Assembly: GCF_017939705.1 (NCBI RefSeq)
Contig: NZ_JAGKSQ010000009.1
Span: 1 to 64,000 of the forward strand
Direction: 5' to 3'
Source of the DNA: Halalkalibacter suaedae
GTDB taxonomy: Bacteria > Bacillota > Bacilli > Bacillales > Bacillaceae_D
Length of the DNA: 64,000 nt
Shown here: positions 7,568 through 15,954 of the stretch, piece after piece
Layout of the letters: the number at the start of each line of letters is the position of its first letter
Numbering within the stretch: the stretch's first letter is position 1
The notes under the pieces: generated by a model
The model's input: the letters and a program-made list of their open reading frames with translations, nothing else
Databases searched by the model: none
What the model was told of the DNA's origin: nothing
Program-made: the position numbers and the translations under genes

Positions 7568-8710
7568 GTGAAAGAAACCAATTTTGATACGAAAACGGTC
7601 CATTTTCAAACGAAAGAGCCTTCGCGAAATCTAAGTAAAGCAAAACCAATTTATCAAACGTCAGCTTTTGTATTTACTGATCTTGATGATATGGAGAGCT
7701 TTTACGAAGGAAATAAGGAATATCTTTATTCAAGATATAGTAATCCAAACACAGATGACTTAGGTAAGGGAGTTGCTTTACTTGAGGATGCAGAGGACGG
7801 GGTTGCGACTTCATCAGGTATGTCAGCAATTCTAGCAGGTGTTCTCGCTGTTGCTAATCAAGGTGACCATGTCATCGCTTCAGATGATTTGTACGGAGGG
7901 ACGTATCAACTGTTTGCAAGTGAATTAACATCATTTGGAATCGAAGTTGATTTCGTTTCTTTTGAACAAATTGAAACTGTTAGAAAGGCAATAAAGGAAA
8001 ACACAGTATTGCTTTACACGGAATCTGTGACTAATCCACTACTTCGTGTAGAGAATTTAGAAGACGTCATTGCATTAGCAAAAGAAAAAAATATTAAATC
8101 AATGATTGATAATACCTTTGCTACTCCATATTTATTACAGCCACTAAAGCTCGGTGCCGATCTTGTTGTTCATAGTGCGACAAAATACATTGGTGGGCAT
8201 AGTGATGTGACTGCTGGTGTATTAGTTGGCGGAGAATCGATCATTGCAAAAGCGAAATCAAAGGTCATTACACTTGGTTGTAATCTAAGTCCATTCGAGG
8301 CTTGGCTTGCATGCAGAGGTCTTAAAACGTTAAGTGTGCGTATGGATAGACAGTGCCGAAATGCTCAGGCATTAGCAGATGCTCTAGAAGCTCATGACGG
8401 GGTTGCACGTGTTCACTATCCTTCATTTGTATCAGAAAAAGGTAATGGAGCAATGGTTAGTATTGATTTAGCTGATAATGTAAATGTTGAGACCTTCTTT
8501 AAGTCATTGGGTTGGGTCAAGATTGCCCCAACATTAGCGGGTGTTGAAACAACAGTTTCTTATCCAATTAGAACCTCTCATCGTACGATTCCGGATGAAC
8601 TCAGAAAGCAACTGGGCATTGGTGAGCAATTAATTCGTATCTCCATTGGAATTGAAGACGAAACTGATATCATCGCTGCATTCAAACAGGCTATTGAGGC
8701 TGGTAAGTAA
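7568..8710 (+). CDS. Cystathionine gamma-synthase/lyase family PLP enzyme
   Basis: A 380-aa PLP-dependent enzyme of the trans-sulfuration family, acting in methionine/cysteine interconversion. Visible features are SRYSNPNTDDL (about residues 58-68), the SSGMSAILAG cofactor-binding loop, DNTFATPYLLQPL, and the Schiff-base lysine in HSATKYIGGHSD (K206). The C-terminal VSYPIRTSH and LIRISIGIED segments are also typical. It is slightly short because the stretch before GAMVSIDL is trimmed. Motifs alone do not separate gamma-synthase, gamma-lyase and O-acetylhomoserine sulfhydrylase. The start is GTG 7568 with AAAGGGG about 10 nt upstream; the ATG at 7558 is out of frame. No S-box or T-box leader is apparent. 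Confidence 0.88.
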   Translation: MKETNFDTKTVHFQTKEPSRNLSKAKPIYQTSAFVFTDLDDMESFYEGNKEYLYSRYSNPNTDDLGKGVALLEDAEDGVATSSGMSAILAGVLAVANQGDHVIASDDLYGGTYQLFASELTSFGIEVDFVSFEQIETVRKAIKENTVLLYTESVTNPLLRVENLEDVIALAKEKNIKSMIDNTFATPYLLQPLKLGADLVVHSATKYIGGHSDVTAGVLVGGESIIAKAKSKVITLGCNLSPFEAWLACRGLKTLSVRMDRQCRNAQALADALEAHDGVARVHYPSFVSEKGNGAMVSIDLADNVNVETFFKSLGWVKIAPTLAGVETTVSYPIRTSHRTIPDELRKQLGIGEQLIRISIGIEDETDIIAAFKQAIEAGK

Positions 8711-8717
8711 AATGGTC

Positions 8718-8961
8718 AAAAGAGGCGGGGACAAAAGTAATTAAACTAAAAGAAAATCCAAACTATGATAGTTGGCGAATGTAAGCCGCTCCTGAAATAT
8801 ACTACGCTTTCCGCGGGAAGCCGGTGAGCCTCCTCGGCTACGCCTGTGGGGTCTCACCCTTGGCTTTTGCATCCCGCAGGAGTCTACGTATATTTCATCC
8901 GCTACACGATTGTATTATTCGGTATTTCAGTTAGACACCTTGGTTTTGTCCTAGCCTCTTT
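8718..8961. repeat. MITE-like intergenic element, copy A (with GC-rich core)
   Basis: Terminal inverted repeats AAAGAGGCGGGGACAAAA (from 8718) and TTTTGTCCTAGCCTCTTT (to 8961) bound 244 bp without an ORF. The interior is a GC-rich fold: ACGCTTTCCGCGGG near 8808 and CCCGCAGGAGTC near 8875, with GGTGAG/CTCACC inside. This core type is, from memory, widespread between Bacillaceae genes. The outer 70-80 bp on each side match element B (59978-60125) in reverse orientation, but B lacks the core. Confidence 0.85.
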
Positions 8962-9026
8962 AATTAATGTATATAATTTTGAAGATCGACATATTCTATA
9001 GTTAGAAATAAATTTTCAATTATTAC

Positions 9027-9055
9027 TTGCGTTGATTAAATTCATGTGGTATTAT
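9027..9055 (+). promoter_or_regulatory. Sigma-A-type promoter of the 5S-tRNA unit
   Basis: A -35 like TTGCGT (9027-9032) and a -10 TATTAT (9050-9055) are separated by 17 bp. The predicted start, near 9062, lies about 20 bp before the 5S gene. Because no 23S gene precedes this 5S copy, a dedicated promoter is expected here. Confidence 0.6.
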
Positions 9056-9080
9056 TGAAATTGTGTCACAGAGAAGTACA

Positions 9081-9196
9081 GTCTGGTGGCGATAGCGAAG
9101 AGGTCACACCCGTTCCCATGCCGAACACGGTCGTTAAGCTCTTCAGCGCCGATGGTAGTTGGGGGCTTCCCCCTGTGAGAGTAGGACGTTGCCGGT
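9081..9196 (+). rRNA. 5S ribosomal RNA, copy 2 (orphan)
   Basis: It is identical over the whole gene (9080-9195) to copy 1 at 166-281, but both flanks differ, and there is no 16S or 23S gene before it. It has its own promoter and runs on to an initiator tRNA gene 162 bp downstream and then a terminator. Ends are approximate. Confidence 0.96.
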
Positions 9197-9358
9197 CTGT
9201 TTTTCTTTTAATGTTTTACAACGATTAAGTGTGGAGCAACAAGCATCACATCGTCGAAACAACTACGAGTAACATGGACACATGATTGCATCTTGAAATA
9301 CTTGTAGAGGAGATGTCCAGCATCTTCGAAAACGCATCATCAATATCCTTCATAGCGA

Positions 9359-9432
<74 letters not shown>

Positions 9433-9442
9433 TACCGAAAAA

Positions 9443-9472
9443 AACCGAAACGTAATTGTTTCGGTTTTTTTA
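9443..9472 (+). terminator. Rho-independent terminator after tRNA-fMet
   Basis: A 9-bp perfect stem (AACCGAAAC / GTTTCGGTT) with a 6-nt loop is followed by seven T. It ends the 5S-tRNA transcript. The next 250 bp up to thiL (9473-9726) show no TPP riboswitch signature and no other clear element; only a weak hairpin near 9630 was seen. Confidence 0.92.
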
Positions 9473-9726
9473 TGTTTTTAAAGGGGCACTAATTATTTTG
9501 AAGGTGATACTTTTTGCTTAATTTATTGGGCATTTTCTTTAAAATCGGCTAAACTAAGAAGAGATTCCTTAGGATAGTAAGATGAGATCACTGGAAGAGT
9601 CCTTTGGAGCAGATTCTAGGAAGCGGCAATTGCTTCGCGTGCTTCTTGTTTAGGCTAATGGAAATTGGAAACCATATCTTTTCAACAGCCTTTACTAAGA
9701 TTTCCTAGAACTCCAAGTGCGGAAGG

Positions 9727-10728
9727 ATGAATCAATTGAAAGATGAATTTGCTTTTATTTCAAATATAAGTCCTGAGAAAACCCATCAATCTTCTCTGTT
9801 AAAAGGGATTGGGGATGATGCTGCGGTTTATCGTGGTTCTAGTCAGTTTGATGAAGTAGTATGTGTGGACACAATGGTGGAGGGTATACATTTCCGAAAA
9901 GATACGTTAACTCCCCTTCAAATCGGTAAAAAAGGATTAGCTGTCAATGTGAGTGATCTAGCGGCAATGGGTGCAATCCCCCTTTTCTATCTAGTTTCCG
10001 TTGCGGTTTCTCCTTCCTGGAATGAGCAGGAGCTTCGTGAGATTTACGCTGGAATGGAAGATCTAGCAAAGGAGTATCAAATGGATTTGATCGGTGGTGA
10101 CACCGTTTCTACTGGTGACGCATTAGTGTTAACTGTAACGGTGATTGGACGAGTGGAACAAGGCTGTGCTAGATATCGTCATACTGCTCAAGTAGGTGAT
10201 ACAGTATTTGTAACTGGAACGGTCGGGGGCTCTGCAGCTGGATTGGAGCTACTCCTGCAGCAAGGCTTAAACGGAGATTTCACGGGCGAAGAGCAGTCAT
10301 TGCTTTTGGCTCACCAAGAGCCAATGCCACATGTCGTGGCTGGAAGGCTTCTCGCTAACTATTCTGCTCGTATTTCATTAAATGATATTAGCGACGGGCT
10401 GGCTAGTGAAGCCAACGAATTAGCTGAGGCGAGTGGTGTTCAACTAATGATTGAAAGTGATAAGATTCCTTTTCATCCGGCAATCGCTCAGATTCCTCAC
10501 CAAAAACAGCTTGAGTATGCCTTATTTGGAGGAGAGGATTTTGCCTTAATTGGAACAGTCCCTAGTGAACAGAGCGATTCATTGGCGAAAATGTTCAGTG
10601 AGAAAGGTCTATTTTTTAAAGAGATTGGATCAGTACTAGAAGGACCAGTAGGCGTCTTTTTAAAAGATGAACATCAACAAAGGAAGCTTGAAAAACAAGG
10701 ATATAATCATTTTCAAAAACGTGGGTGA
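9727..10728 (+). CDS. thiL: Thiamine-monophosphate kinase ThiL
   Basis: ThiL phosphorylates thiamine monophosphate to the active cofactor thiamine pyrophosphate. The 333-aa protein shows the ATP/Mg site GIGDDAAV (about residues 27-34), DTMVEGIHFR (about 48-57), NVSDLAAMGA (about 74-83), LIGGDTVST and LNDISDGLASE. Length and motifs are normal for the family. It starts at ATG 9727, with GCGGAAGGATG-like sequence directly upstream as a modest RBS. It heads the conserved thiL-tsaE-tsaB-rimI-tsaD cluster known as ydiA-ydiE in B. subtilis. tsaE starts 4 bp after its stop. Confidence 0.96.
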   Translation: MNQLKDEFAFISNISPEKTHQSSLLKGIGDDAAVYRGSSQFDEVVCVDTMVEGIHFRKDTLTPLQIGKKGLAVNVSDLAAMGAIPLFYLVSVAVSPSWNEQELREIYAGMEDLAKEYQMDLIGGDTVSTGDALVLTVTVIGRVEQGCARYRHTAQVGDTVFVTGTVGGSAAGLELLLQQGLNGDFTGEEQSLLLAHQEPMPHVVAGRLLANYSARISLNDISDGLASEANELAEASGVQLMIESDKIPFHPAIAQIPHQKQLEYALFGGEDFALIGTVPSEQSDSLAKMFSEKGLFFKEIGSVLEGPVGVFLKDEHQQRKLEKQGYNHFQKRG

Positions 10729-10732
10729 AACA

Positions 10733-11188
10733 ATGGAGTATTGGTCAGTAGATACAGAAGAAGTAGAAGAAACATTGAAAATTGCTGAGAAATTAGGGGC
10801 TCTTGTTAGAGCAGGTGATGTTATCACATTAGAAGGGGACCTAGGTGCAGGTAAGACAAGCTTCACTAAGGGGTTAGCTAAAGGCTTAGGGGTTCGGAGA
10901 GTGGTTAACAGCCCGACGTTTACCATTATCAAAGAGTATAAAGGGAGAATTCCCCTTTATCATATGGATGTATATCGATTAGAAAATGAAACAGAAGATT
11001 TAGGGTTAGAAGAGTACTTTTACGGAGAAGGTGTAACTGTGATTGAGTGGCCGAGTATGATTCTAGCACAGTTACCTGAAGATCGATTAAAGATATCGAT
11101 TGTCCATCAAGGAGAGACTGCTCGAAAACTTACCTTTCAGCCGACAGGTGAACGGTCTTTTAGTTTAAGTAAGGAGCTACAAGCATGA
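10733..11188 (+). CDS. tsaE: tRNA t6A biosynthesis ATPase TsaE
   Basis: TsaE is the ATPase partner of TsaB-TsaD in making N6-threonylcarbamoyl-adenosine at position 37 of ANN-decoding tRNAs. The Walker A motif GDLGAGKTSFTKG lies at about residues 36-48. PTFTIIKEY and HMDVYRLE follow, and VIEWPSMI near residue 104 is the conserved Trp-containing segment. The longest ORF begins inside thiL at 10667; ATG 10733 gives 151 aa, matching family length and the usual N-terminus, so I use it. The stop overlaps tsaB as ATGA. Confidence 0.95.
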   Translation: MEYWSVDTEEVEETLKIAEKLGALVRAGDVITLEGDLGAGKTSFTKGLAKGLGVRRVVNSPTFTIIKEYKGRIPLYHMDVYRLENETEDLGLEEYFYGEGVTVIEWPSMILAQLPEDRLKISIVHQGETARKLTFQPTGERSFSLSKELQA

Positions 11189-11904
11189 CAAAAATACTAG
11201 CTATTGATACATCGTCATTTGTGATGGGGATTGCTGTCACTGAGGATGGCCGCACATTAGGCGAAGTCGTTACAAATATTAAAAAGAACCATTCCTTGCG
11301 TCTGATGCCAGCGATTGACTCCTTAATGAAAGAGGTTAATGTTAGACCGAAGGAACTAGATCGAATTGTTGTGGCTAATGGGCCAGGTTCCTATACTGGC
11401 GTTAGAATTGGGGTAACAACAGCAAAGACACTTGCATGGTCGTTAAATATTCCGGTTGTTGGTGTGTCTAGTTTAGCAGTTATGGCACAAGCCGGCCGCT
11501 TTTTTAATGGGGTCATCACACCAATTATGGATGCGAGAAGAGGTCAAGTGTATACAGGTCTGTATAAGGCGGCGGATGAAGGCAAGGTCGAAAGTGTTGT
11601 GAATGATCAATTGCTTCAATTGACAGATTGGCTTGACTTATTAGGTGAACGACAAGAGCCGGTTCTGTTTGTTGGACAAGATTGCGAATTACATAGAGAA
11701 GTTATTACCGAAAGGCTTGGAACGCAGGTCATGTTTGCACCAGGAACAATGATGTTGCCAAGACCATCAGAACTAGCAAACCTTGGGGCTACAATGTTAA
11801 CGGATTCAGATACTCATCTGTTTGTTCCGGAGTACCTACAGCTTGCCGAGGCTGAAGCGAAATGGAAAGAAGCACAAAAGGAAAAGAGCGAGAACGATGA
11901 TTGA
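11185..11904 (+). CDS. tsaB: tRNA t6A biosynthesis protein TsaB
   Basis: TsaB is the inactive ASKHA-fold paralogue that dimerises with TsaD and supports t6A transfer. The 239-aa chain begins ILAIDTSSFVMGIAV, has NGPGSYTGVRIGV (about residues 69-81) and MDARRGQVYTGLY (about 115-127), all typical. It overlaps tsaE by 4 bp and rimI by 8 bp. Its C-terminal region is Glu/Lys-rich (about the last 15 residues), as in other Bacillus members. Confidence 0.95.
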   Translation: MTKILAIDTSSFVMGIAVTEDGRTLGEVVTNIKKNHSLRLMPAIDSLMKEVNVRPKELDRIVVANGPGSYTGVRIGVTTAKTLAWSLNIPVVGVSSLAVMAQAGRFFNGVITPIMDARRGQVYTGLYKAADEGKVESVVNDQLLQLTDWLDLLGERQEPVLFVGQDCELHREVITERLGTQVMFAPGTMMLPRPSELANLGATMLTDSDTHLFVPEYLQLAEAEAKWKEAQKEKSENDD

Positions 11905-12364
11905 TCAAGAGAAATATACATTCAGGTTTATGCTCCCAGATGATATTGAGCAAGTGATGCAAGTTGAAAGAGATGCCTTTACAACACCGTGGGATCCTTC
12001 GATCTTCATGAATGAGCTAACGTCCAATCAATTTGCTCACTATATCGTCTATGAAGAAAATGATCTTATTTTTGGATACTGTGGTATGTGGGTCGTTATG
12101 GATGAAGCTCAGATTACGAATATTGGTGTTCATTCTAGCCATCGAGGCCAAGGTCATGGTGAGAATCTGCTGCGTTATGTGCTTGCCTTTTTAAAGCAAT
12201 TAGGGGTGCTTAAAGTATCGCTCGAGGTAAGAGTGTCAAATGAACCAGCAAAAAACCTCTATCAAAAGGTTGGCTTCCAGGTTGGAGGAGTTAGAAAAAA
12301 CTATTATGCGGATAACCAAGAAGACGCATTAGTCATGTGGGTGATTTTAAATGAAGCAGAGTGA
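11897..12364 (+). CDS. rimI: Ribosomal protein bS18-alanine N-acetyltransferase RimI
   Basis: A GNAT acetyltransferase of 155 aa. In the family RimI acetylates the N-terminus of ribosomal protein S18. The acetyl-CoA loop reads [13 protein letters not shown] (about residues 74-86), preceded by ITNIGVH and followed by [19 protein letters not shown], which are standard RimI segments. The longest frame begins inside tsaB at 11822; ATG 11897 fits the family N-terminus and gives an 8-bp overlap. It overlaps tsaD by 14 bp. RimI lies beside tsaB/tsaD in many bacteria. Confidence 0.93.
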   Translation: MIDQEKYTFRFMLPDDIEQVMQVERDAFTTPWDPSIFMNELTSNQFAHYIVYEENDLIFGYCGMWVVMDEAQITNIGVHSSHRGQGHGENLLRYVLAFLKQLGVLKVSLEVRVSNEPAKNLYQKVGFQVGGVRKNYYADNQEDALVMWVILNEAE

Positions 12365-13370
12365 ACTAATTTTAGCAATTGAGACAAGCTGTGATGAGAC
12401 GTCTGCAGCTGTCATTGAAGATGGGAAACGAATCCTTAGTAATGTTGTCTCATCTCAAATTGAAAGCCATAAACGATTTGGCGGAGTTGTGCCTGAAATT
12501 GCCTCTCGTCATCATGTTGAGCAAATTACAGTTATTGTAGAGGAAGCGATTAAAAAGGCAGGTGTGGACTTTGAAGACCTTGATGCCGTTGCTGTTACTG
12601 AAGGGCCAGGGCTTGTTGGTGCACTTTTAATCGGTGTTAATGCAGCGAAAGCAATCGCGTATGCTCATGATTTGCCTTTAATCGGTGTTCATCATATTGC
12701 TGGGCATATTTATGCCAACCAACTGATCGTTGATTCCTTAACCTTTCCTTTATTAGCATTGGTCGTTTCAGGGGGGCATACTGAATTAATTTATATGAAA
12801 GAACATGGTTCCTTTGAAATCATTGGAGAAACGCGTGATGATGCGGTTGGGGAAGCATACGACAAGGTAGCTCGTACAATCGGTTTGCCGTATCCTGGTG
12901 GTCCACATATCGATCGCCTAGCAGCTGAGGGTACAGATGTATTGAAATTACCGCGAGCATGGCTAGAAGCCGACTCTTATGATTTTAGCTTCAGTGGATT
13001 GAAGTCAGCAGTGATCAACACGTTACATAATTATAAGCAGCGTGGGGAAGAAATCAAGGTAGAGGATTTGGCTGCGAGCTTTCAAGCGAGTGTAATTGAA
13101 GTTCTTGTCGGGAAAACGAAAAGAGCAGTCGAACAATATAATATTAATCAGGTGCTTGTTGCTGGTGGAGTTGCGGCCAATAAAGGACTTAGAAATGCGT
13201 TAGAAGCAGAATATGCTGATTCCAACGTTAATCTGATCATCCCTCCTCTAAATTTATGCACAGATAATGCAGCAATGATCGGAGCAGCTGCAAGTATTAA
13301 GCTGAAGAAGAAAGAATTTGTAGGCTATGATTTGAATGGAAATCCAGGAATTGATCTCGAACAATGGTAA
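12351..13370 (+). CDS. tsaD: tRNA N6-adenosine threonylcarbamoyltransferase TsaD
   Basis: TsaD catalyses transfer of threonylcarbamoyl from TC-AMP to A37 of tRNA. At 339 aa it has normal length. The N-terminal [12 protein letters not shown], the iron-binding histidines (H115 and H119 in [11 protein letters not shown]), the [12 protein letters not shown] loop, FSFSGLKSA and [12 protein letters not shown] are all intact. It closes the thiL operon and is followed by a terminator and then a DnaA-box cluster. B. subtilis calls it gcp/ydiE. Confidence 0.97.
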   Translation: MKQSELILAIETSCDETSAAVIEDGKRILSNVVSSQIESHKRFGGVVPEIASRHHVEQITVIVEEAIKKAGVDFEDLDAVAVTEGPGLVGALLIGVNAAKAIAYAHDLPLIGVHHIAGHIYANQLIVDSLTFPLLALVVSGGHTELIYMKEHGSFEIIGETRDDAVGEAYDKVARTIGLPYPGGPHIDRLAAEGTDVLKLPRAWLEADSYDFSFSGLKSAVINTLHNYKQRGEEIKVEDLAASFQASVIEVLVGKTKRAVEQYNINQVLVAGGVAANKGLRNALEAEYADSNVNLIIPPLNLCTDNAAMIGAAASIKLKKKEFVGYDLNGNPGIDLEQW

Positions 13371-13380
13371 AAATAAGACT

Positions 13381-13425
13381 AAAAACACTTGTTGTTGTTA
13401 ATACTACAAACAAGTGTTTTTATTT
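13381..13425 (+). terminator. Rho-independent terminator after tsaD
   Basis: The 13-nt arm AAAAACACTTGTT pairs with AACAAGTGTTTTT across a loop of about 15 nt, and a T-rich stretch follows. It ends the thiL-tsaD operon 10 bp after the tsaD stop. Confidence 0.88.
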
Positions 13426-13442
13426 TGACTTGTTAACAGTTT

Positions 13443-13614
13443 TTGTCCACATATCTGTGAACAATGTGGATATATTGAAAAAAGCCTATATTCTCAAGAG
13501 TTAGCTATGTTATTAACTTTTTGTGGATAAACCTGTGGGTAATGTGTATAACTTTAAAAAAACTGATAGAAACAAGTATTAATATGTGTATAACAATGTG
13601 GATATTGTGGATAT
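13443..13614. promoter_or_regulatory. DnaA-box cluster between tsaD and the next gene
   Basis: Within 172 bp there are three exact DnaA boxes (consensus TTATNCACA), all read on the minus strand: 13522-13530 (TGTGGATAA), 13543-13551 and 13585-13593 (TGTGTATAA). At least five more match with one mismatch: 13443-13451 (TTGTCCACA, plus strand), 13465-13473, 13534-13542, 13597-13605 and 13606-13614. Seven of the eight share one orientation. No gene is credible here. From memory, B. subtilis has DnaA-box clusters outside oriC that titrate DnaA and affect initiation timing, and one lies near the gcp-ydiF boundary. This cluster is in the matching place. Confidence 0.85.
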
Positions 13615-13644
13615 GTCGAAAAATTTGCACAAAGGTTGATTTGT

Positions 13645-15786
13645 ATGTGGAAGAAAGTCATTTGCATAGTAGTCGTTTTTCTATTTTTATACCCAACTAT
13701 TCAAGGATATACACATAATTCAGGTGATAAAAAAGATATTGCTGTTATTATCGTACCGGGTTTGTCATTTAATGAGGTTCCTATGTTGTTAAACAGCGAT
13801 GCATATCATCAATTATGGCAAGATTCAGCATTTGGAGCGATGAATGTCCGACCAGATGGACCGTACTCCTATTTAAATAATATGGTGACCTTAAGCTCAG
13901 GCTCTAAAGCAGTTGGGGTTCAGGGTTGGAACAGCTTTGAACGAGGGGAAAAGGTAAATGAACAAAATGTAGAGAACTGGATGCTTCAGACAACTGGAAA
14001 AGTACCAGAGACTGGGTTACTTCATCCAGAATTTCATCGTTTAATTGAAAAAAACAAAGAAACAACACATCTCGCACCAGTCGGTAAGTTCGGTGAATTA
14101 CTAGAGGAAGCAGAGGTTATCCGGAGAGCATTAGGCCATAGTGATACGACTGAGGAACAGATGCGATACGGTTCACTACTGACAATCAATCATGAGGGAA
14201 AGAGTGAGGGGACGATTCAGCAGGCGACTAAGAGTAGCCGTGATTCAGCATATGGGGTCGAAATGGATACGGAGTTCCTTATTCACAACTTATCAACAAC
14301 TGTAGATGATTCGCATTTTACTGTGATTGAGTGGGGAGACTTTTATCGTCTATATGAGCAGAAGCCTCATATGGTAGATGAACAATTTGAAAGACAACTC
14401 GAAAAACAAATCATTCGATTAAGTCAGTTTGTTGCGTCTGTTCGAGAAGAAGTAGGAACAGTATGGTTACTCTCGCCAATCATGCATAAAGAGGCATATG
14501 AGCAAAGGCAGCAGCTAGCACCTGTCTTTTACTGGGAGGAAGGATTCACTGGGGGCTATTTAACCTCTGAAACAACAAGACAGGACTATTTAGTCAGTAG
14601 TCTAGATTTCATACCAACCATTTTACAATCTTATCACATACCAATTGATAAAAACTGGGCTGGAAAGCCAATGGTACGATCAGATCCAGGATCAACAGAC
14701 AAAGCCGCTGTATTAGATGAAGTTAATGAAATGGTCTTGATTTTTAAAAGCAGGGCAGGAGTTCTTTCTACATATATAACTAGCTTAGTTGTAGCACTTG
14801 TCGGTGCTGCGATATTTGGTTGGCTTGGTGTCAAACGTAGAGAAACATGGAGACGTATTAACAGGGTTATTCTCTTATCGGCATTAATGTCTCCTTTTTG
14901 GTTTTTAGCGTTGTCACAGGCGGTGGCATATTTAGGGATAACGGGATTTGTGATTACCTTCATTACGACTTCCTTTGTCTCGGGGTTTATTATTGAAAGA
15001 GCAACGAAGAGTCCCGTTATCATTGTTGGTTGGTTAACCTTTCTGTTAATTACGATCGATATCATCTATGGTTCACCACTTATGCAACGTTCTTTTTTAG
15101 GCTATGACCCAATTATCGGAGCAAGATATTATGGAATCGGTAATGAATATGTTGGTGTCTATTTAGTTGCGGCTTTTATCATGCTAACCCCTTTTTTGAA
15201 ACAAACAAGAAACAAAGTTGTCGCTACTATTGTTATTGCAGGGATGGGTCTGTTGCTTTTAGTTATGCTAGGAAAAAGCACCTTGGGAACGAATGCTGGT
15301 GCTACATTATCTGCAGGGATTGCAATTTGCTTTTTGCTAATTAGGCTCTATCAGCTTAAGTTCACATGGAAAATGATCGTTTTGGTTATTGGGGCAGGAG
15401 TAAGTATGCTGAGTGTTCTATTCCTTCTACAAATGACTGGTGAAAAAACTCATATCGGTGCAGCGTTTGATCGATTATTGGCAGGAGACTTTGTCTATAT
15501 TTCCAATATCATTGAAAGAAAAATGGCAATGAATATGAAGATTTTCCGTCATTCCAATTGGACACAGCTCTTCGTTACTAGTTATCTTCTTGTCTCGATT
15601 ATATTGTGGAGAAGGAGATTGCATCTCAAAGATACTGAGAAACAGCTCTTTTTGCAAACGGGAGTGGTCGCTTCCTTTGCTCTTCTTGTTTTAAATGACT
15701 CTGGTGTTGTTGCTGGTGCAACATCGATGTTCTGTGTAGTATCGACCCACTACTACTGGCTATCGTTAAAGAAAGAAGGCCACTGA
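13645..15786 (+). CDS. Alkaline-phosphatase-like domain fused to a polytopic membrane domain
   Basis: A 713-aa protein of unknown function. An N-terminal signal/anchor (about residues 5-22) leads to an extracytoplasmic domain of roughly 350 residues. That domain begins with IAVIIVPGLSFNE and has a TLSSGSKAVG segment like the nucleophile loop of alkaline-phosphatase/sulfatase folds, and SSLDFIPTILQ, another superfamily-like feature. From about residue 370, around nine or ten membrane helices follow, with the conserved loop GARYYGIGNEYVG between them. I use ATG 13645 (AAAGG 9 nt upstream) rather than TTG 13636. It sits between tsaD and ydiF, genes that are adjacent in B. subtilis. A role in cell-envelope polymer handling is only a guess. 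Confidence 0.7.
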   Translation: MWKKVICIVVVFLFLYPTIQGYTHNSGDKKDIAVIIVPGLSFNEVPMLLNSDAYHQLWQDSAFGAMNVRPDGPYSYLNNMVTLSSGSKAVGVQGWNSFERGEKVNEQNVENWMLQTTGKVPETGLLHPEFHRLIEKNKETTHLAPVGKFGELLEEAEVIRRALGHSDTTEEQMRYGSLLTINHEGKSEGTIQQATKSSRDSAYGVEMDTEFLIHNLSTTVDDSHFTVIEWGDFYRLYEQKPHMVDEQFERQLEKQIIRLSQFVASVREEVGTVWLLSPIMHKEAYEQRQQLAPVFYWEEGFTGGYLTSETTRQDYLVSSLDFIPTILQSYHIPIDKNWAGKPMVRSDPGSTDKAAVLDEVNEMVLIFKSRAGVLSTYITSLVVALVGAAIFGWLGVKRRETWRRINRVILLSALMSPFWFLALSQAVAYLGITGFVITFITTSFVSGFIIERATKSPVIIVGWLTFLLITIDIIYGSPLMQRSFLGYDPIIGARYYGIGNEYVGVYLVAAFIMLTPFLKQTRNKVVATIVIAGMGLLLLVMLGKSTLGTNAGATLSAGIAICFLLIRLYQLKFTWKMIVLVIGAGVSMLSVLFLLQMTGEKTHIGAAFDRLLAGDFVYISNIIERKMAMNMKIFRHSNWTQLFVTSYLLVSIILWRRRLHLKDTEKQLFLQTGVVASFALLVLNDSGVVAGATSMFCVVSTHYYWLSLKKEGH

Positions 15787-15822
15787 AAAAGGTGTGATTT
15801 TCACCTTTCTTCAGTGGCCTTA
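15778..15822. terminator. Bidirectional terminator between convergent genes
   Basis: GGCCACTGA (containing the stop codon of the preceding gene) pairs with TCAGTGGCC, with an inner AGGTG/CACCT stem. T-rich tracts lie on both sides. It separates the large membrane protein gene from the converging ydiF gene, whose stop is at 15955. Confidence 0.75.
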
Positions 15823-15954
15823 AGCAATGAGCGAAACCGTTGCATTGTCTTAAGCCATGCTATGAGTGGGTTTCTCATAGCAGGCGTGCAACGAGTGGAG
15901 CCATTGCTACTTCCTCGAACTGCTAAAAAGAACTTTTTCAGTTACATCAACAGA

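Noticed and set aside
9046-9228. 60-codon plus-strand ORF
   Set aside because: It lies over the second 5S rRNA gene and its promoter; the reading frame is accidental.
9473-9726. Possible TPP riboswitch upstream of thiL
   Set aside because: The conserved CTGAGA and ACCTGA signatures are missing; ThiL is expressed with housekeeping genes.
13521-13718. 65-codon plus-strand ORF
   Set aside because: It overlaps the DnaA-box cluster and the start of the next gene, lacks an RBS, and its sequence simply reads the repeated TGTGGATA motif.
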